DNA of 64,000 bases. Origin: Pseudomonas mendocina (GTDB lineage: Bacteria; Pseudomonadota; Gammaproteobacteria; Pseudomonadales; Pseudomonadaceae). Position numbers and translations under genes: made by a program. Below the pieces are notes generated by a model, which was given only the letters and a program-made list of their open reading frames with translations, did not search any database and had not been told where the DNA came from. This document shows positions 8,112 through 16,173 of the stretch, piece by piece (positions within the stretch are counted from its first letter, which is position 1; every line of letters begins with the position of its first letter). The stretch is from the NCBI GenBank assembly GCA_037482215.1, contig CP148074.1:4650001-4714000 (forward strand), given 5' to 3'.

Positions 8112-9560
8112 TCAGGCGCGCGGTACGCGGCCGAAGATGCTTTCCAGCAGTTGACCGATGGCCAGCAGACGACGGTCGCTCCAGGCCGGCCCATCCAGCT
8201 CCATACCCACCGGCAGACCGCTGCGAGAACCCAGGCCGATAGGCAGCTGGATACCCGGCAGACCGGCACTGGCCGACGGCTCGGTGTTCTGGATCAGGCG
8301 CTCGAAGTTGCTCGGCAGGTTCACCTCCTCGTTGGCCAGCGGAGCCACCACGCAGGTAGTCGGGAAGATCAGGGCTTCAACGCCGTACTGCTCAAAGAGG
8401 TCCTGATAGCGCTCACGGATAGCCTGACGACCACTGTCGCGGGCGGCTTCATAGATCGGGGTCAGATCGACCAGCTCATCACCGGCCGGCATCTTGCGTG
8501 GCAGTACCCAGTTTTCGTAGATGTAGCGGACATCCGGGCTGTGCAGCTTCTCGGCGACCTGTTCGATGGTCATGTCGTGGCCGTACTCACGCAGGTACTC
8601 AACCATGCAGTCGTAGGCTTCATAGATGACCACGGGGAAGCCGACCGGCTCATTCAGTGCGTGTAAGCCAGCGTCTTCGATCTGCACCAGGGTCACGCCG
8701 TGCAGGCGCAGTTTTTCCAGCGCAGCTTCGGCCAGCTCGCGGGTATCTTCATCCAGGTTGCGCCAGAACTCGCTCGGCACCCCCAGACGCAGGTTACTCA
8801 GGGTCACGGACGGCAGGGCGTACTCTTCGGTGATCAGGCCGTCGAGCAGCGCCACGTCAGCCATGCACAAAGCCATCGGGCCGACGGTGTCGCGGCTGCG
8901 AGCAATCGGGATCACGCCACGGTCGCTGTAACGGCCCTGGCTCGGACGCAGCGAGGCGCAGCCGTTGAGCGCCGGCGGAATACGCATGGAGCCGCCGGTG
9001 TCGGTGCCCAGTGCCGCCAGCGCCATACGTGCGCCCAGTGCCGCTGCGCTACCGGAGGACGAACCACCGGCAATGCGGGTGCTGTCATACGGGTTACGCA
9101 CGCCGACATCACGGCCGGTATTGAACGCGCCGTTGTAGCCGGTCGCCCCAAAGGCCAGTTCGTGCATGTTGGTTTTGCCGAGGATGATCGCCCCGGCATC
9201 ACGCAGCGCGCGCACGGTCGGTGCATCTTCTGTCGGCACAAAACCGGCAAACGCCGGTGAACCTGCGGTGCATTGCAGGCCTGCGGCGTGGATGTTGTCT
9301 TTGACCACAATCGGAATGCCGCTCAGCGGCTTCTGCGGCTCACCGGCTTTACGCGCAGCGTCAGCCGCCTGTGCAGCTTGCAGCGCACCAACGCCATCCA
9401 AGGTGACGTAGATGTTGAGGTCTTTGCCATCTTCGGAGCGCTCCAGACAGGCGTGTACCAGCTCAACACTGGTCAGCACGCCGTCACGGAAGGCGGCAAC
9501 CGCCTCGGCGATGGTCAGGTCGCTCGTGGCGTGAGTTTCAGTCGAATCGAACATCTTCAT
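8112..9560 (-). CDS. Amidase-signature family amidohydrolase
   Basis: A 482-residue amidase-signature enzyme hydrolysing a C-N amide bond. The Ser-cisSer-Lys triad is visible: Lys87 in VVKDNIHAAG, Ser167 in AGGSSSGSAAA and Ser191 in GTDTGGSMRIP. It most resembles the mandelamide-hydrolase/aryl-amidase type rather than GatA. GAGGAG precedes the ATG at 9560 by 7 bases; the in-frame extension to 9659 overlaps the upstream gene. In this island it is a candidate for hydrolysing an aromatic amide or lactam ring of an N-heterocycle. A second amidase of the same family is at 17247-18653. Confidence 0.88.
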   Translation of the reverse strand: MKMFDSTETHATSDLTIAEAVAAFRDGVLTSVELVHACLERSEDGKDLNIYVTLDGVGALQAAQAADAARKAGEPQKPLSGIPIVVKDNIHAAGLQCTAGSPAFAGFVPTEDAPTVRALRDAGAIILGKTNMHELAFGATGYNGAFNTGRDVGVRNPYDSTRIAGGSSSGSAAALGARMALAALGTDTGGSMRIPPALNGCASLRPSQGRYSDRGVIPIARSRDTVGPMALCMADVALLDGLITEEYALPSVTLSNLRLGVPSEFWRNLDEDTRELAEAALEKLRLHGVTLVQIEDAGLHALNEPVGFPVVIYEAYDCMVEYLREYGHDMTIEQVAEKLHSPDVRYIYENWVLPRKMPAGDELVDLTPIYEAARDSGRQAIRERYQDLFEQYGVEALIFPTTCVVAPLANEEVNLPSNFERLIQNTEPSASAGLPGIQLPIGLGSRSGLPVGMELDGPAWSDRRLLAIGQLLESIFGRVPRA

Positions 9561-9582
9561 CTCAATACTCCTCGACGCAGCC

Positions 9583-10320
9583 TCAGCGAATAAAGGCTTC
9601 GTCCTTATTCTGTTCCGGGCTTGGGAAAGCGACCTTGCTGTGGCACAGGCCGAGGTCAAGCAGCACTTCGCACTGCTTGTAGGCGATCACGCCGGGATTG
9701 AGCACCGGCACCGGCAGGTTGGCTGCCAGGTAAGCGTGGGACTGGTGCATGGTGGTGGAGCCGAGAACGATCACGTCCGCACCGTCTTCTTCGATGGCGC
9801 GCTTGGCCTGCTCCAGCAGCTTGGCGAAGACCACTTCTTCTTTGCCTTGCAGCAGAGCTTCGGTGTCCGGGCGCACATCAATCGAACGCACGGAAGCTAG
9901 ACGCGACTCCAGGCCGTATTCCTTGATGGTTTTGCGGTACAGCGGGTACCAGCGCGGCCACATGGTCAGGATGCTGAATTTCTGGCCGAGCATGCAGGCA
10001 GTGTGGAACGCGGCAATGCCAGGAGCCAGTACCGGGATCGACAGGCGCGAGCGCAGCGCGGCGAGACCGGAGTCGCTGACGGTGTTGATGCACACTGCGT
10101 CGTAGCCTTCCTGTTCGGCCTTGATACCGGCTTCAATCACGGCCATTTCCATGATTGCCATGTCGTAGTAGCTGTCAGCCAGGGTCATGACCTGACCGGC
10201 ACCGACAAAGCTCACGTCGATATCCGCGCGCACCAGTTCCGGCGGCAGTTGCGATTCCACCAGCGGGCGGGTCGCCTCGCTCATCGGAACCGGGAAAATC
10301 ATCTTGATACGTTTGCTCAT
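9583..10320 (-). CDS. Asp/Glu/hydantoin racemase-fold protein lacking both catalytic cysteines
   Basis: A 245-residue protein with the two-lobe racemase fold of the Asp/Glu/hydantoin racemase superfamily. By eye alignment, the first catalytic Cys position falls in DAVCINTVSDSGL, where the expected Cys is Thr (a Cys sits three residues earlier), and the second falls in VIVLGSTTMHQS, where LGC has become LGS. Both acid/base cysteines therefore seem absent. The rest, including VPVLAPGIAAFHTACMLG and VPVLNPGVIAYK, is well kept, so it is not decaying. Two start codons are adjacent (10323, 10320); GGAG spacing favours the second. Racemase activity is doubtful; an isomerase, decarboxylase or hydrolase role is possible. 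Confidence 0.78.
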   Translation of the reverse strand: MSKRIKMIFPVPMSEATRPLVESQLPPELVRADIDVSFVGAGQVMTLADSYYDMAIMEMAVIEAGIKAEQEGYDAVCINTVSDSGLAALRSRLSIPVLAPGIAAFHTACMLGQKFSILTMWPRWYPLYRKTIKEYGLESRLASVRSIDVRPDTEALLQGKEEVVFAKLLEQAKRAIEEDGADVIVLGSTTMHQSHAYLAANLPVPVLNPGVIAYKQCEVLLDLGLCHSKVAFPSPEQNKDEAFIR

Positions 10321-10335
10321 CATTGGCTCCGGGGC

Positions 10336-11658
10336 TTACAGGCCCAGCTCCTGACGCGGACGGGTCAGGGTGTCGATCATTGCGTAGAGGATTTTCTCGG
10401 CGCAGGGCATCAGGTCAGGGATATAGGTCGCCCCCATGCCGCCCAGACCTTCGGCCACCGGCAGCGGTGCACCGGTTGCAGGCCACGGCCAGCCGATACG
10501 CGCAGTCGGTACGCCGTAACGGCGCAGAGCGGCACCGTCGGTTTGCCCGGCGAGCATGTCGGGCATGCCGTGTGGACGCTGTTCGATGTGCTCCCAACCG
10601 CGTTTGCACGACTGGATGATCCAGTTCTCCGGGTCAGTGGTGCCGCCCGGTGCCGAGCCGTATTGCTCCCAGTCCAGATCCAGATCGGGGAAGCGCGCCT
10701 TGAGGTCTTCAACAAACTCAGCGAACTGCGCCTTAACGCTGGCCGGGCTGACACGCGGATTGACCCGCACGTCGAAGAAGATTTCCGTCACCGCACTGGG
10801 GAATGCCGGGCGCTCAACCTGACCGCCGCGCACACCGGCGATCCAGCCGTGGGGCTGAATCACGCCGCTGGTGTTGCGCTCGGTGTAATCGAGAATCCAC
10901 TGCTGCAGTTCTTGAATCACAGTGGCAGCCGGTACTACGGAGCTGCGGAAGCCCGGAATGTTGTGCGGCACACCGGCATAGCCGAGGGTGCCTTTGACCT
11001 TGAGCTTGAACCAGGCCATGCCGGGCTCTTCGTGGTAGACCCAGTTCCACGGCTTCATGATGATGGCGAAGTCCGGGTACATACCGCGGTTGAGCATGTG
11101 GATAACACCGTTGGACATGCCGGCATTACGCTCGCTGATGTCCACCGGCATGCCGCCGTCGGCCATCCCCAGCAGCAGATCACCCTTGATCGGTACACCG
11201 GCCTCAATCAGCGCGGTGGCGACTTCAGTCAGGGTGGCGATCATGGCTTTCGGGTTGGACGAACCCAGGCCGAAAACCCAGTCATCAACTTGCTGAGCGA
11301 ACGGCTGCAGGTCAGCTTCCTGCCCATCACCGACGATGACTTCTTCGCCCGGTGTACGGTCCAAGTGCGTGTCGATCGGCGCGTACAGCAGCAGCGTGGC
11401 ACCGCCACCGCTGCCCTTGAACTCACCCAGCGCGTTGCCGGTGATGTCGTTCATTGGGTAGTAGCGCGACTTCATGCCGATGGACTGCATGTGCTGAGTC
11501 ATAAACTCGCTGGCTTCGCGGGTCGCACCGGTGGGGCTGTGAATGTTGGTCAGGTTGAACAACAGTTCTTGCAAACGCTTAGGGTTCAGGCGCGCACGGG
11601 CCTGCTCATACCACTGGCTTTGTTCGGCACTAAACGGAAGCTGAGTCGTCGGTTTCAT
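10336..11658 (-). CDS. M20-fold protein with the metal-binding residues replaced
   Basis: A 440-residue protein with M20 peptidase/amidohydrolase layout: catalytic domain, inserted dimerisation domain (WFKLKVKGTLGYAGVPHN onward) and C-terminal return. The usual di-metal ligands look lost: GHxDxVP is YAPIDTHLD (His to Pro), the bridging Asp in the GRGAxDMK region is Asn in GLGSSNPKAM, the DEExG pair is DGGMP, the GEP Glu is Lys in IMKPWNW, and no terminal His motif is seen. Length and other motifs are intact. GAGG precedes the ATG at 11658. It sits beside a racemase-fold protein that also lost its catalytic residues. Function unknown. Confidence 0.75.
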   Translation of the reverse strand: MKPTTQLPFSAEQSQWYEQARARLNPKRLQELLFNLTNIHSPTGATREASEFMTQHMQSIGMKSRYYPMNDITGNALGEFKGSGGGATLLLYAPIDTHLDRTPGEEVIVGDGQEADLQPFAQQVDDWVFGLGSSNPKAMIATLTEVATALIEAGVPIKGDLLLGMADGGMPVDISERNAGMSNGVIHMLNRGMYPDFAIIMKPWNWVYHEEPGMAWFKLKVKGTLGYAGVPHNIPGFRSSVVPAATVIQELQQWILDYTERNTSGVIQPHGWIAGVRGGQVERPAFPSAVTEIFFDVRVNPRVSPASVKAQFAEFVEDLKARFPDLDLDWEQYGSAPGGTTDPENWIIQSCKRGWEHIEQRPHGMPDMLAGQTDGAALRRYGVPTARIGWPWPATGAPLPVAEGLGGMGATYIPDLMPCAEKILYAMIDTLTRPRQELGL

Positions 11659-11668
11659 GGGCAGGTCC

Positions 11669-12697
11669 TCAGTTACTGGCAACAAACTGTTCGGCGAAGA
11701 TGTTTTCCGGCTTCACACCCAGCTCGATCAAACGCTGAGTAGCGCCATCGATCATGGGCTGCGGGCCGCACAGGTAAGCGACCGTGTCCGGACTGGTGAC
11801 ATCGCCTTCGCGCAGGGCGCTGACCGGGTTACCCAGGTGCATATCGCCAGTGGCTTCGCGGTCCACGCAGATGCGTGCTTCCAGCGTCGGCAGCCACTGC
11901 TTGCGCAGCTCGATGTCTTCCAGGCAGAAAAGAGCTTCCGGTACGGCACAACCGAAGCTCAGCAGAATGGGCGGCTTACGGCCGCTGGTCTGACGCAGGG
12001 TGTCGATCATCGACATGATTGGCGCAAGGCCAGTACCGCCAGCGACAAAGATGTGAGGCGCGCGCTTATGCTCTTCACGCAGAAAAAACGCGCCGTATGG
12101 GCCACTGAGGGTTACAACTTGATCCACATCGGCTTCGTTTTCGAGGTAAGTGGACATGGCCCCGCCCGGCAGCAGACGGATCAGAAACTCCATCTTCGGC
12201 AGGCTGATTTGAGTACTGGACGGCGAGTAACTGCGCAGCACGCCCAGGCCTGGAACCACGATCTGCATAAACTGGCCGGGACGGAATTCCATCCATTCGC
12301 CATCTGCCAGCTCCAGAGTCACTCGCATGACGTTGCTGGCAATACGCTCAACCGAGTCGATAAATGCATGCACTTCGTGGGCAGAGGTCGAACCTACCTC
12401 GCTGCCATAGGCAAGGTTAAAGACACAGTCACTCTTAGCTTCAGATACGCACAGTAGACGCTGACCGGCTTCAAACTCGCTGGAAATCAGCGATGAACTG
12501 GCGCCAGGTAGTGTGGCTGTTTCACCCTCAGCCAAATTACAGATACAGCTGGAGCAGCCCCCCGAACGGCACTGATACAGCACAGGCATCTCTGCCTCAA
12601 TGGCGGCATCCAGAATATTGGCCCCCTGGGCAACGCTGAATGTGTGGGTAACGCCATCGGCGAAGTTCAGGGTGACTTGATGTAGTTGCTCATTCAT
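11669..12697 (-). CDS. Ferredoxin-NAD(P)H reductase with plant-type 2Fe-2S, FAD and NAD domains (OxoR/BenC type)
   Basis: A 342-residue electron-transfer protein. Order: plant-type [2Fe-2S] domain at about 1-95 with cysteines in CRSGGCSSCICNLAEG and a fourth in RLLCVSE; FAD domain with RSYSPSS at about 155; NAD domain with GGTGLAPIMSM and YLCGPQPMID. This is the class IB reductase used by two-component Rieske oxygenases such as OxoOR, BenABC and AntABC. It is the only such reductase seen here, so it most likely feeds the OxoO-like oxygenase at 19571-20905, even though it lies in another operon. Its own promoter region lies upstream. The start is chosen to begin MNEQLHQVTLNF, just before the ferredoxin domain. 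Confidence 0.88.
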   Translation of the reverse strand: MNEQLHQVTLNFADGVTHTFSVAQGANILDAAIEAEMPVLYQCRSGGCSSCICNLAEGETATLPGASSSLISSEFEAGQRLLCVSEAKSDCVFNLAYGSEVGSTSAHEVHAFIDSVERIASNVMRVTLELADGEWMEFRPGQFMQIVVPGLGVLRSYSPSSTQISLPKMEFLIRLLPGGAMSTYLENEADVDQVVTLSGPYGAFFLREEHKRAPHIFVAGGTGLAPIMSMIDTLRQTSGRKPPILLSFGCAVPEALFCLEDIELRKQWLPTLEARICVDREATGDMHLGNPVSALREGDVTSPDTVAYLCGPQPMIDGATQRLIELGVKPENIFAEQFVASN

Positions 12698-12805
12698 AAC
12701 CGGGTTCCACCGAAAAACGGGACTTGCGTAGTGCGGGTAAAGCCAAACAGAAGCGCACGGACCCAACAGGCCGTCAGCGCCCCGGAGGGGCCAAGCTTGG
12801 ATTCG

Positions 12806-12868
12806 ATGTTAGGAAGGGCAACGCAGGGCCTGCGCTCCATTGGGAAACGTGGTTATCCCTAAAGCGCA
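12806..12868 (-). promoter_or_regulatory. XylS-type promoter P2, upstream of the reductase operon
   Basis: On the minus strand: distal box TGCG-CTTTAG-GGATA (12868-12854), 5-base gap, proximal box GTTT-CCCAAT-GGAGC (12848-12834), then 22 bases and a -10-like TAACAT (12811-12806). The same arrangement recurs at five other places in the island. It lies 109 bases upstream of the reductase ATG. Activation by an OxoS/XylS-type regulator is inferred. Confidence 0.65.
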
Positions 12869-12882
12869 ATTACTTGCGTGAA

Positions 12883-12906
12883 ACGGTAGTCATCCATGAC
12901 TACCGT
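12883..12906 (-). terminator. 24-bp perfect dyad after the flavin reductase gene
   Basis: ACGGTAGTCAT (12883-12893) and ATGACTACCGT (12896-12906) are perfect inverted repeats. On the minus strand the dyad begins 13 bases after the flavin reductase stop and is followed by TTTC, just before promoter P2. It probably ends or dampens the monooxygenase operon; the poor T-tract makes intrinsic termination uncertain, and a protein-binding site is the alternative. Confidence 0.5.
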
Positions 12907-12919
12907 GAAGCATTACGCG

Positions 12920-13414
12920 TTATCTGCCTTCTGAGGCACTGTCTAAAGCGGCATAGCGACCACGGTGGAAAAGCAGCGGTGCAGCAGCGTGTTCTGCTTC
13001 GCTCACGCGCAACACACGACCGACCAATATCATGTGGTCGCCGCCTTCGTAGCGGTGTTCCACCACACACTCAAAACGCACCGGGCAGCCCTCAAGCAGC
13101 GGCAGTGCGGCAATCCCTTCATGCCACTTGAGCCCGCCGAACTTGTCTGCACCAGCCCGGCCGAAACGGTTCGACCACTCCTGCTGGTGCTCACCCAGCA
13201 CATGCACTGCAAAGTGCTCGGTCTCGGCAAACGCTGGGTAGCTATAGGCATTGCGCCCAATGCTCCACAGCACCAGCGGCGGCGTCAGAGAGACGCTGTT
13301 AAAGCTGCTGGCAGTAACGCCAATTGGCTGGTCGTCAGCATCCCGCGTCGTAACCACCGTAACGCCTGTGGCGAAGTGGCTGAGGGCCTGACGAAATGCC
13401 ATAGGGTCAATCAT
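12920..13414 (-). CDS. NAD(P)H:flavin reductase (StyB/HpaC-like)
   Basis: A 164-residue flavin reductase domain protein that supplies reduced FAD or FMN to a partner monooxygenase. Family features: FRQALSHFATGVTVVTT at the N-terminus, GVTASSFNSVSLTPPLVLWSI for flavin binding, and GGDHMILVGRVL near the C-terminus with the conserved GDH. GAGGAG is 7 bases before the ATG at 13414. It is third in an operon with the StyA-like monooxygenase and a FadL-type porin, so it is the obvious reductase partner of that oxygenase. Confidence 0.88.
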   Translation of the reverse strand: MIDPMAFRQALSHFATGVTVVTTRDADDQPIGVTASSFNSVSLTPPLVLWSIGRNAYSYPAFAETEHFAVHVLGEHQQEWSNRFGRAGADKFGGLKWHEGIAALPLLEGCPVRFECVVEHRYEGGDHMILVGRVLRVSEAEHAAAPLLFHRGRYAALDSASEGR

Positions 13415-13425
13415 CCACACACTCC

Positions 13426-14616
13426 TCAGAACACCACGCCATAGCTAAATGACAGCCAGTGCTGCCCCATATACGGCGAACTCACTGCGTCTGGGCCATT
13501 ACCGTCGCCGTCCACCTTGTCCTTAAAGGAACGGGCATAGGCAAAGGACAGCTCATTGCCGCCTTGCAGGCGATAAGTGGCGCCCAGGGTGACGTGCTGA
13601 TGGTTAGCCGCCGGAGCGAGCATGCCCAGATAGCCATCGCGGCTGTCGAGCAGCTGGTTAGCGTCGTTGTAGCCCAGGCGCAGAGTCAGGTCCTGAGTGG
13701 CCTGGTAGGCGATGCCTAGGCGGTAGACCGTCTGATCGCGCCAGCCGAAACCAGGGCCATCGCTGTCGCCCGGTGCGCCGGTAGCACGACTGACGCCGGG
13801 GTTGCCGAGGGATTTCACATCACTCCAGAGAATGCGCTGCACGTCAGCAGCTACCGTCCAGTCGCCTTTGGCGTAGCTCAGGCCAATACCGTAGTTGGAC
13901 GGCATATCCATGTCGCCGCCTTCAGCCAGTAGATTTTCAAAGCGCTTCATCTTGCCCATATAGCCACGGGTGGCGTAGCTCAGGCCTAGGGTCAGCTCAT
14001 CGGTTAGTTTGCCCATATAGCCCAGACGCAGCCCTGCGCCGTAAGACTCATCGCGCCCTTCTGGCAGGCCAATGCTGGAGGTGCCGTCGATATCCAACTG
14101 CTGCCGGATCAGCATCACACCGATGCCGTAGCTGTGGCGCTCGTTAAGTTTGCGTGCATAGCTGACGGTGGCGACCATCTGCTGGAACTCCGAGCCAGGA
14201 CGCTCAAGACCACCAACATTGCTGTCGCTGCCGTAAGCGGTACCCACACCATTACCAACGATGGAAAGGCCAATACTGCTGACCTCATCCAGCATGCGGT
14301 TCGCACCGAGCTGCGGAATGATATAGAGGTCATTGTCTTCGACACCGCTGACGGTTTCGCCAGCGAACTCTATGCCGTTATCCACTTGCAACAAGGCCAC
14401 ACCAGCATCCACGCGGGTACCAACCCAAACCATACCGGCTGGGTTGGATGCGCCCACCAAAGAGTCCTGCGGCAGCGCCAGCACCACGCCGCCCATGCCT
14501 TCGGATTTCACCCCGTAGCCATGTGGGAAAGTGCCTTGAGTGGCATAGACCTGTTGCGCTGCAAAAGTCAGCAACAGTGCAGTTAAACCGGTGGCGGTGA
14601 GTTTGAAATGGGTCAC
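13426..14616 (-). CDS. FadL/TodX-family outer membrane transporter for hydrophobic substrate
   Basis: A 396-residue outer-membrane beta-barrel of the OmpP1/FadL/TodX family, which admits hydrophobic compounds through a lateral opening. A signal peptide ends at about VYA-TQGTF, followed by the family hatch segment GTFPHGYGVKSEGMGG and NPAGMVWVG. The C-terminus ends in alternating residues closing with Phe (WLSFSYGVVF), as barrels do. The start is GTG at 14616: GGAGG lies 6 bases upstream, and this start sits right after the monooxygenase stop. The ATG at 14667 would overlap that gene by 50 bases and bury the signal peptide. Probable route of substrate entry. Confidence 0.85.
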   Translation of the reverse strand: MTHFKLTATGLTALLLTFAAQQVYATQGTFPHGYGVKSEGMGGVVLALPQDSLVGASNPAGMVWVGTRVDAGVALLQVDNGIEFAGETVSGVEDNDLYIIPQLGANRMLDEVSSIGLSIVGNGVGTAYGSDSNVGGLERPGSEFQQMVATVSYARKLNERHSYGIGVMLIRQQLDIDGTSSIGLPEGRDESYGAGLRLGYMGKLTDELTLGLSYATRGYMGKMKRFENLLAEGGDMDMPSNYGIGLSYAKGDWTVAADVQRILWSDVKSLGNPGVSRATGAPGDSDGPGFGWRDQTVYRLGIAYQATQDLTLRLGYNDANQLLDSRDGYLGMLAPAANHQHVTLGATYRLQGGNELSFAYARSFKDKVDGDGNGPDAVSSPYMGQHWLSFSYGVVF

Positions 14617-14617
14617 T

Positions 14618-15850
14618 TCAAGCCTCCTTCGCCATGGCAAAACTGTTGATAAAGCGCTCAGCTTCATTCAGGTCGTAATACCAGGGGTTGAGACTCTGCG
14701 GATCATCAAACGCGTTGGCTACAGTCGCTGCAATTGCTGGGTTAGCAGCACAGGCTGCGAATATGCGCAAAGCCGAATCAGGCGGTGGCAGCAGATGGGT
14801 ATTAGTGAATTTAGTGACCCATTGTGCGTAATCCCAATAACGCTCAAAGGTGGCTTGTTTCCAGGCATCATCAAAACCATCAACACCCTGCTCGACAATG
14901 CACTTCATGTACACATTGGCGCACTTACTGGCGTTGTTGGATCCCTGTCCGGTGACCGGATCATTAAGCACCAGCGCATCAGCCATTCCCAATACAGTAC
15001 GGCCTGAAGGCAGCACGCCAATCGGCTTGCGCACAGTCGGAGTAAGGCGTCCTACCAGCGTGCCCAGGTCATCGGTCAGACGCAGGTTTTCACAACGCGA
15101 GGCTTCCCATGGGAAGAACTCCCGAATCAACTCGACCGCCAGCTCTAAGTGCTCTGCAGGCGTTGTGACTTCCTCCCAACGATCCATCGGACCACCGGGT
15201 ACGCACTCCAGGTTAATGATGTCGCCAGGCCCGGTGTGGGTGATGCAGGGAAAGTTTACGTATTCGCCAACACCTGGGTTGATGCTGATGTTCAGCGCAC
15301 TGAAGTCCTTGCGCGGCAGCATGTCGTGTACATAGGTGAGGGAGATGGTGCGCAGCGGACGATCAAACACACTGCGCTCATTATCACGCTCAAACAACTT
15401 ACCAATATCGCCCTTACCGCTGGCGACAATCACCAGATCGCTACTTTGTGCGTAACGCTCCAACGACTCGATGTCTGCCTCTTCGATAATCAGGTTGCCG
15501 CCCTGGCGCACAAACTCATCCATCCAGCGCGGCATCTTGATGCGCTGATCCACCGACTGTCCCGGCGCATGCATACGTGCCCGCCAGTCCACTAACAAAC
15601 CCTCATGATTGCCCGCACGCATGTGCACGCCATCAGTGGGAGGGCAAACGTCATCCCACAGAGCGATACCCAGTTCACGCTCAAAACCCAGCGCCATGTC
15701 GTACATCGACTGGCTGGACAGCACCCGGCCAGCCGCGATCTGCTCGCCGGTACGATTGGAAATCAGATTGACGATATAACCCTGTTGCAGCAAACCAATG
15801 CCTAGCTGTAAACCCGCTTGCCCGGCACCTACGATTGTTATTGTTCTCAT
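14618..15850 (-). CDS. StyA-like FAD-dependent monooxygenase (group E, styrene/indole type)
   Basis: A 410-residue single-component oxygenase subunit related to styrene monooxygenase StyA. FAD motif GAGQAG at residues 8-13, the mid motif VIVASGKGDIGKLFERD aligning with the StyA segment before its second FAD contact, and LGMADALVLNDPVTGQGSN for the FAD pyrophosphate. These enzymes epoxidise styrene or indole-like double bonds using FADH2 from a separate reductase, here encoded two genes downstream. The in-frame ATG at 15865 lacks a ribosome site; GGAG precedes the ATG at 15850. In context it may attack an N-heteroaromatic; the natural substrate is unknown. It heads its operon behind promoter P1. 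Confidence 0.87.
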   Translation of the reverse strand: MRTITIVGAGQAGLQLGIGLLQQGYIVNLISNRTGEQIAAGRVLSSQSMYDMALGFERELGIALWDDVCPPTDGVHMRAGNHEGLLVDWRARMHAPGQSVDQRIKMPRWMDEFVRQGGNLIIEEADIESLERYAQSSDLVIVASGKGDIGKLFERDNERSVFDRPLRTISLTYVHDMLPRKDFSALNISINPGVGEYVNFPCITHTGPGDIINLECVPGGPMDRWEEVTTPAEHLELAVELIREFFPWEASRCENLRLTDDLGTLVGRLTPTVRKPIGVLPSGRTVLGMADALVLNDPVTGQGSNNASKCANVYMKCIVEQGVDGFDDAWKQATFERYWDYAQWVTKFTNTHLLPPPDSALRIFAACAANPAIAATVANAFDDPQSLNPWYYDLNEAERFINSFAMAKEA

Positions 15851-15903
15851 AAGGCTTCGCTCCATAGTGGTGGAACGGAAGGCCTGTTGTCGTCCGTATC
15901 ACC

Positions 15904-15965
15904 AATGTGAAGCAAGGGGTGGCAGGGCAATATTCAGATCATGCAGCGGCTATACGCAAAGTGCA
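15904..15965 (-). promoter_or_regulatory. XylS-type promoter P1, upstream of the StyA-like operon
   Basis: On the minus strand: TGCA-CTTTGC-GTATA (15965-15951), 5-base gap, TGCA-TGATCT-GAATA (15945-15931), then 21 bases and a weak -10-like CACATT. Here both TGCA half-sites are kept but the GGATA halves deviate, the reverse of the other copies. The rest of the 320-base gap between the regulator gene and this operon shows only a short inverted repeat (CACTTACAGGTCATG region) and no gene. Confidence 0.55.
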
Positions 15966-16173
15966 GAAAATTGTCTGCAGCCGACTCTCTGGTAAGCGCG
16001 GAATCTGACTAGCCACTAATGGATCATTTATGGGCCGCTAAGACCTGACATCAGCACTTACAGGTCATGTATGACCAGTGGCGGAGAATCAGGAACCACT
16101 TGTTGAGTGGCATTCAGCGCCCTTCGATTAGCCGAGAAAGCTGTAACTTTGGGTGCTAAATCACTACTGGGTG

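Noticed and set aside
10003..11742. Long plus-strand open frame (579 codons) opposite the racemase and M20-fold genes
   Set aside because: It is antisense to well-supported genes and has His/Gly/Arg-rich low-information composition, as produced by GC-rich codon use; similar frames at 18974-20518, 26068-27561 and 45431-47002 were dismissed for the same reason.
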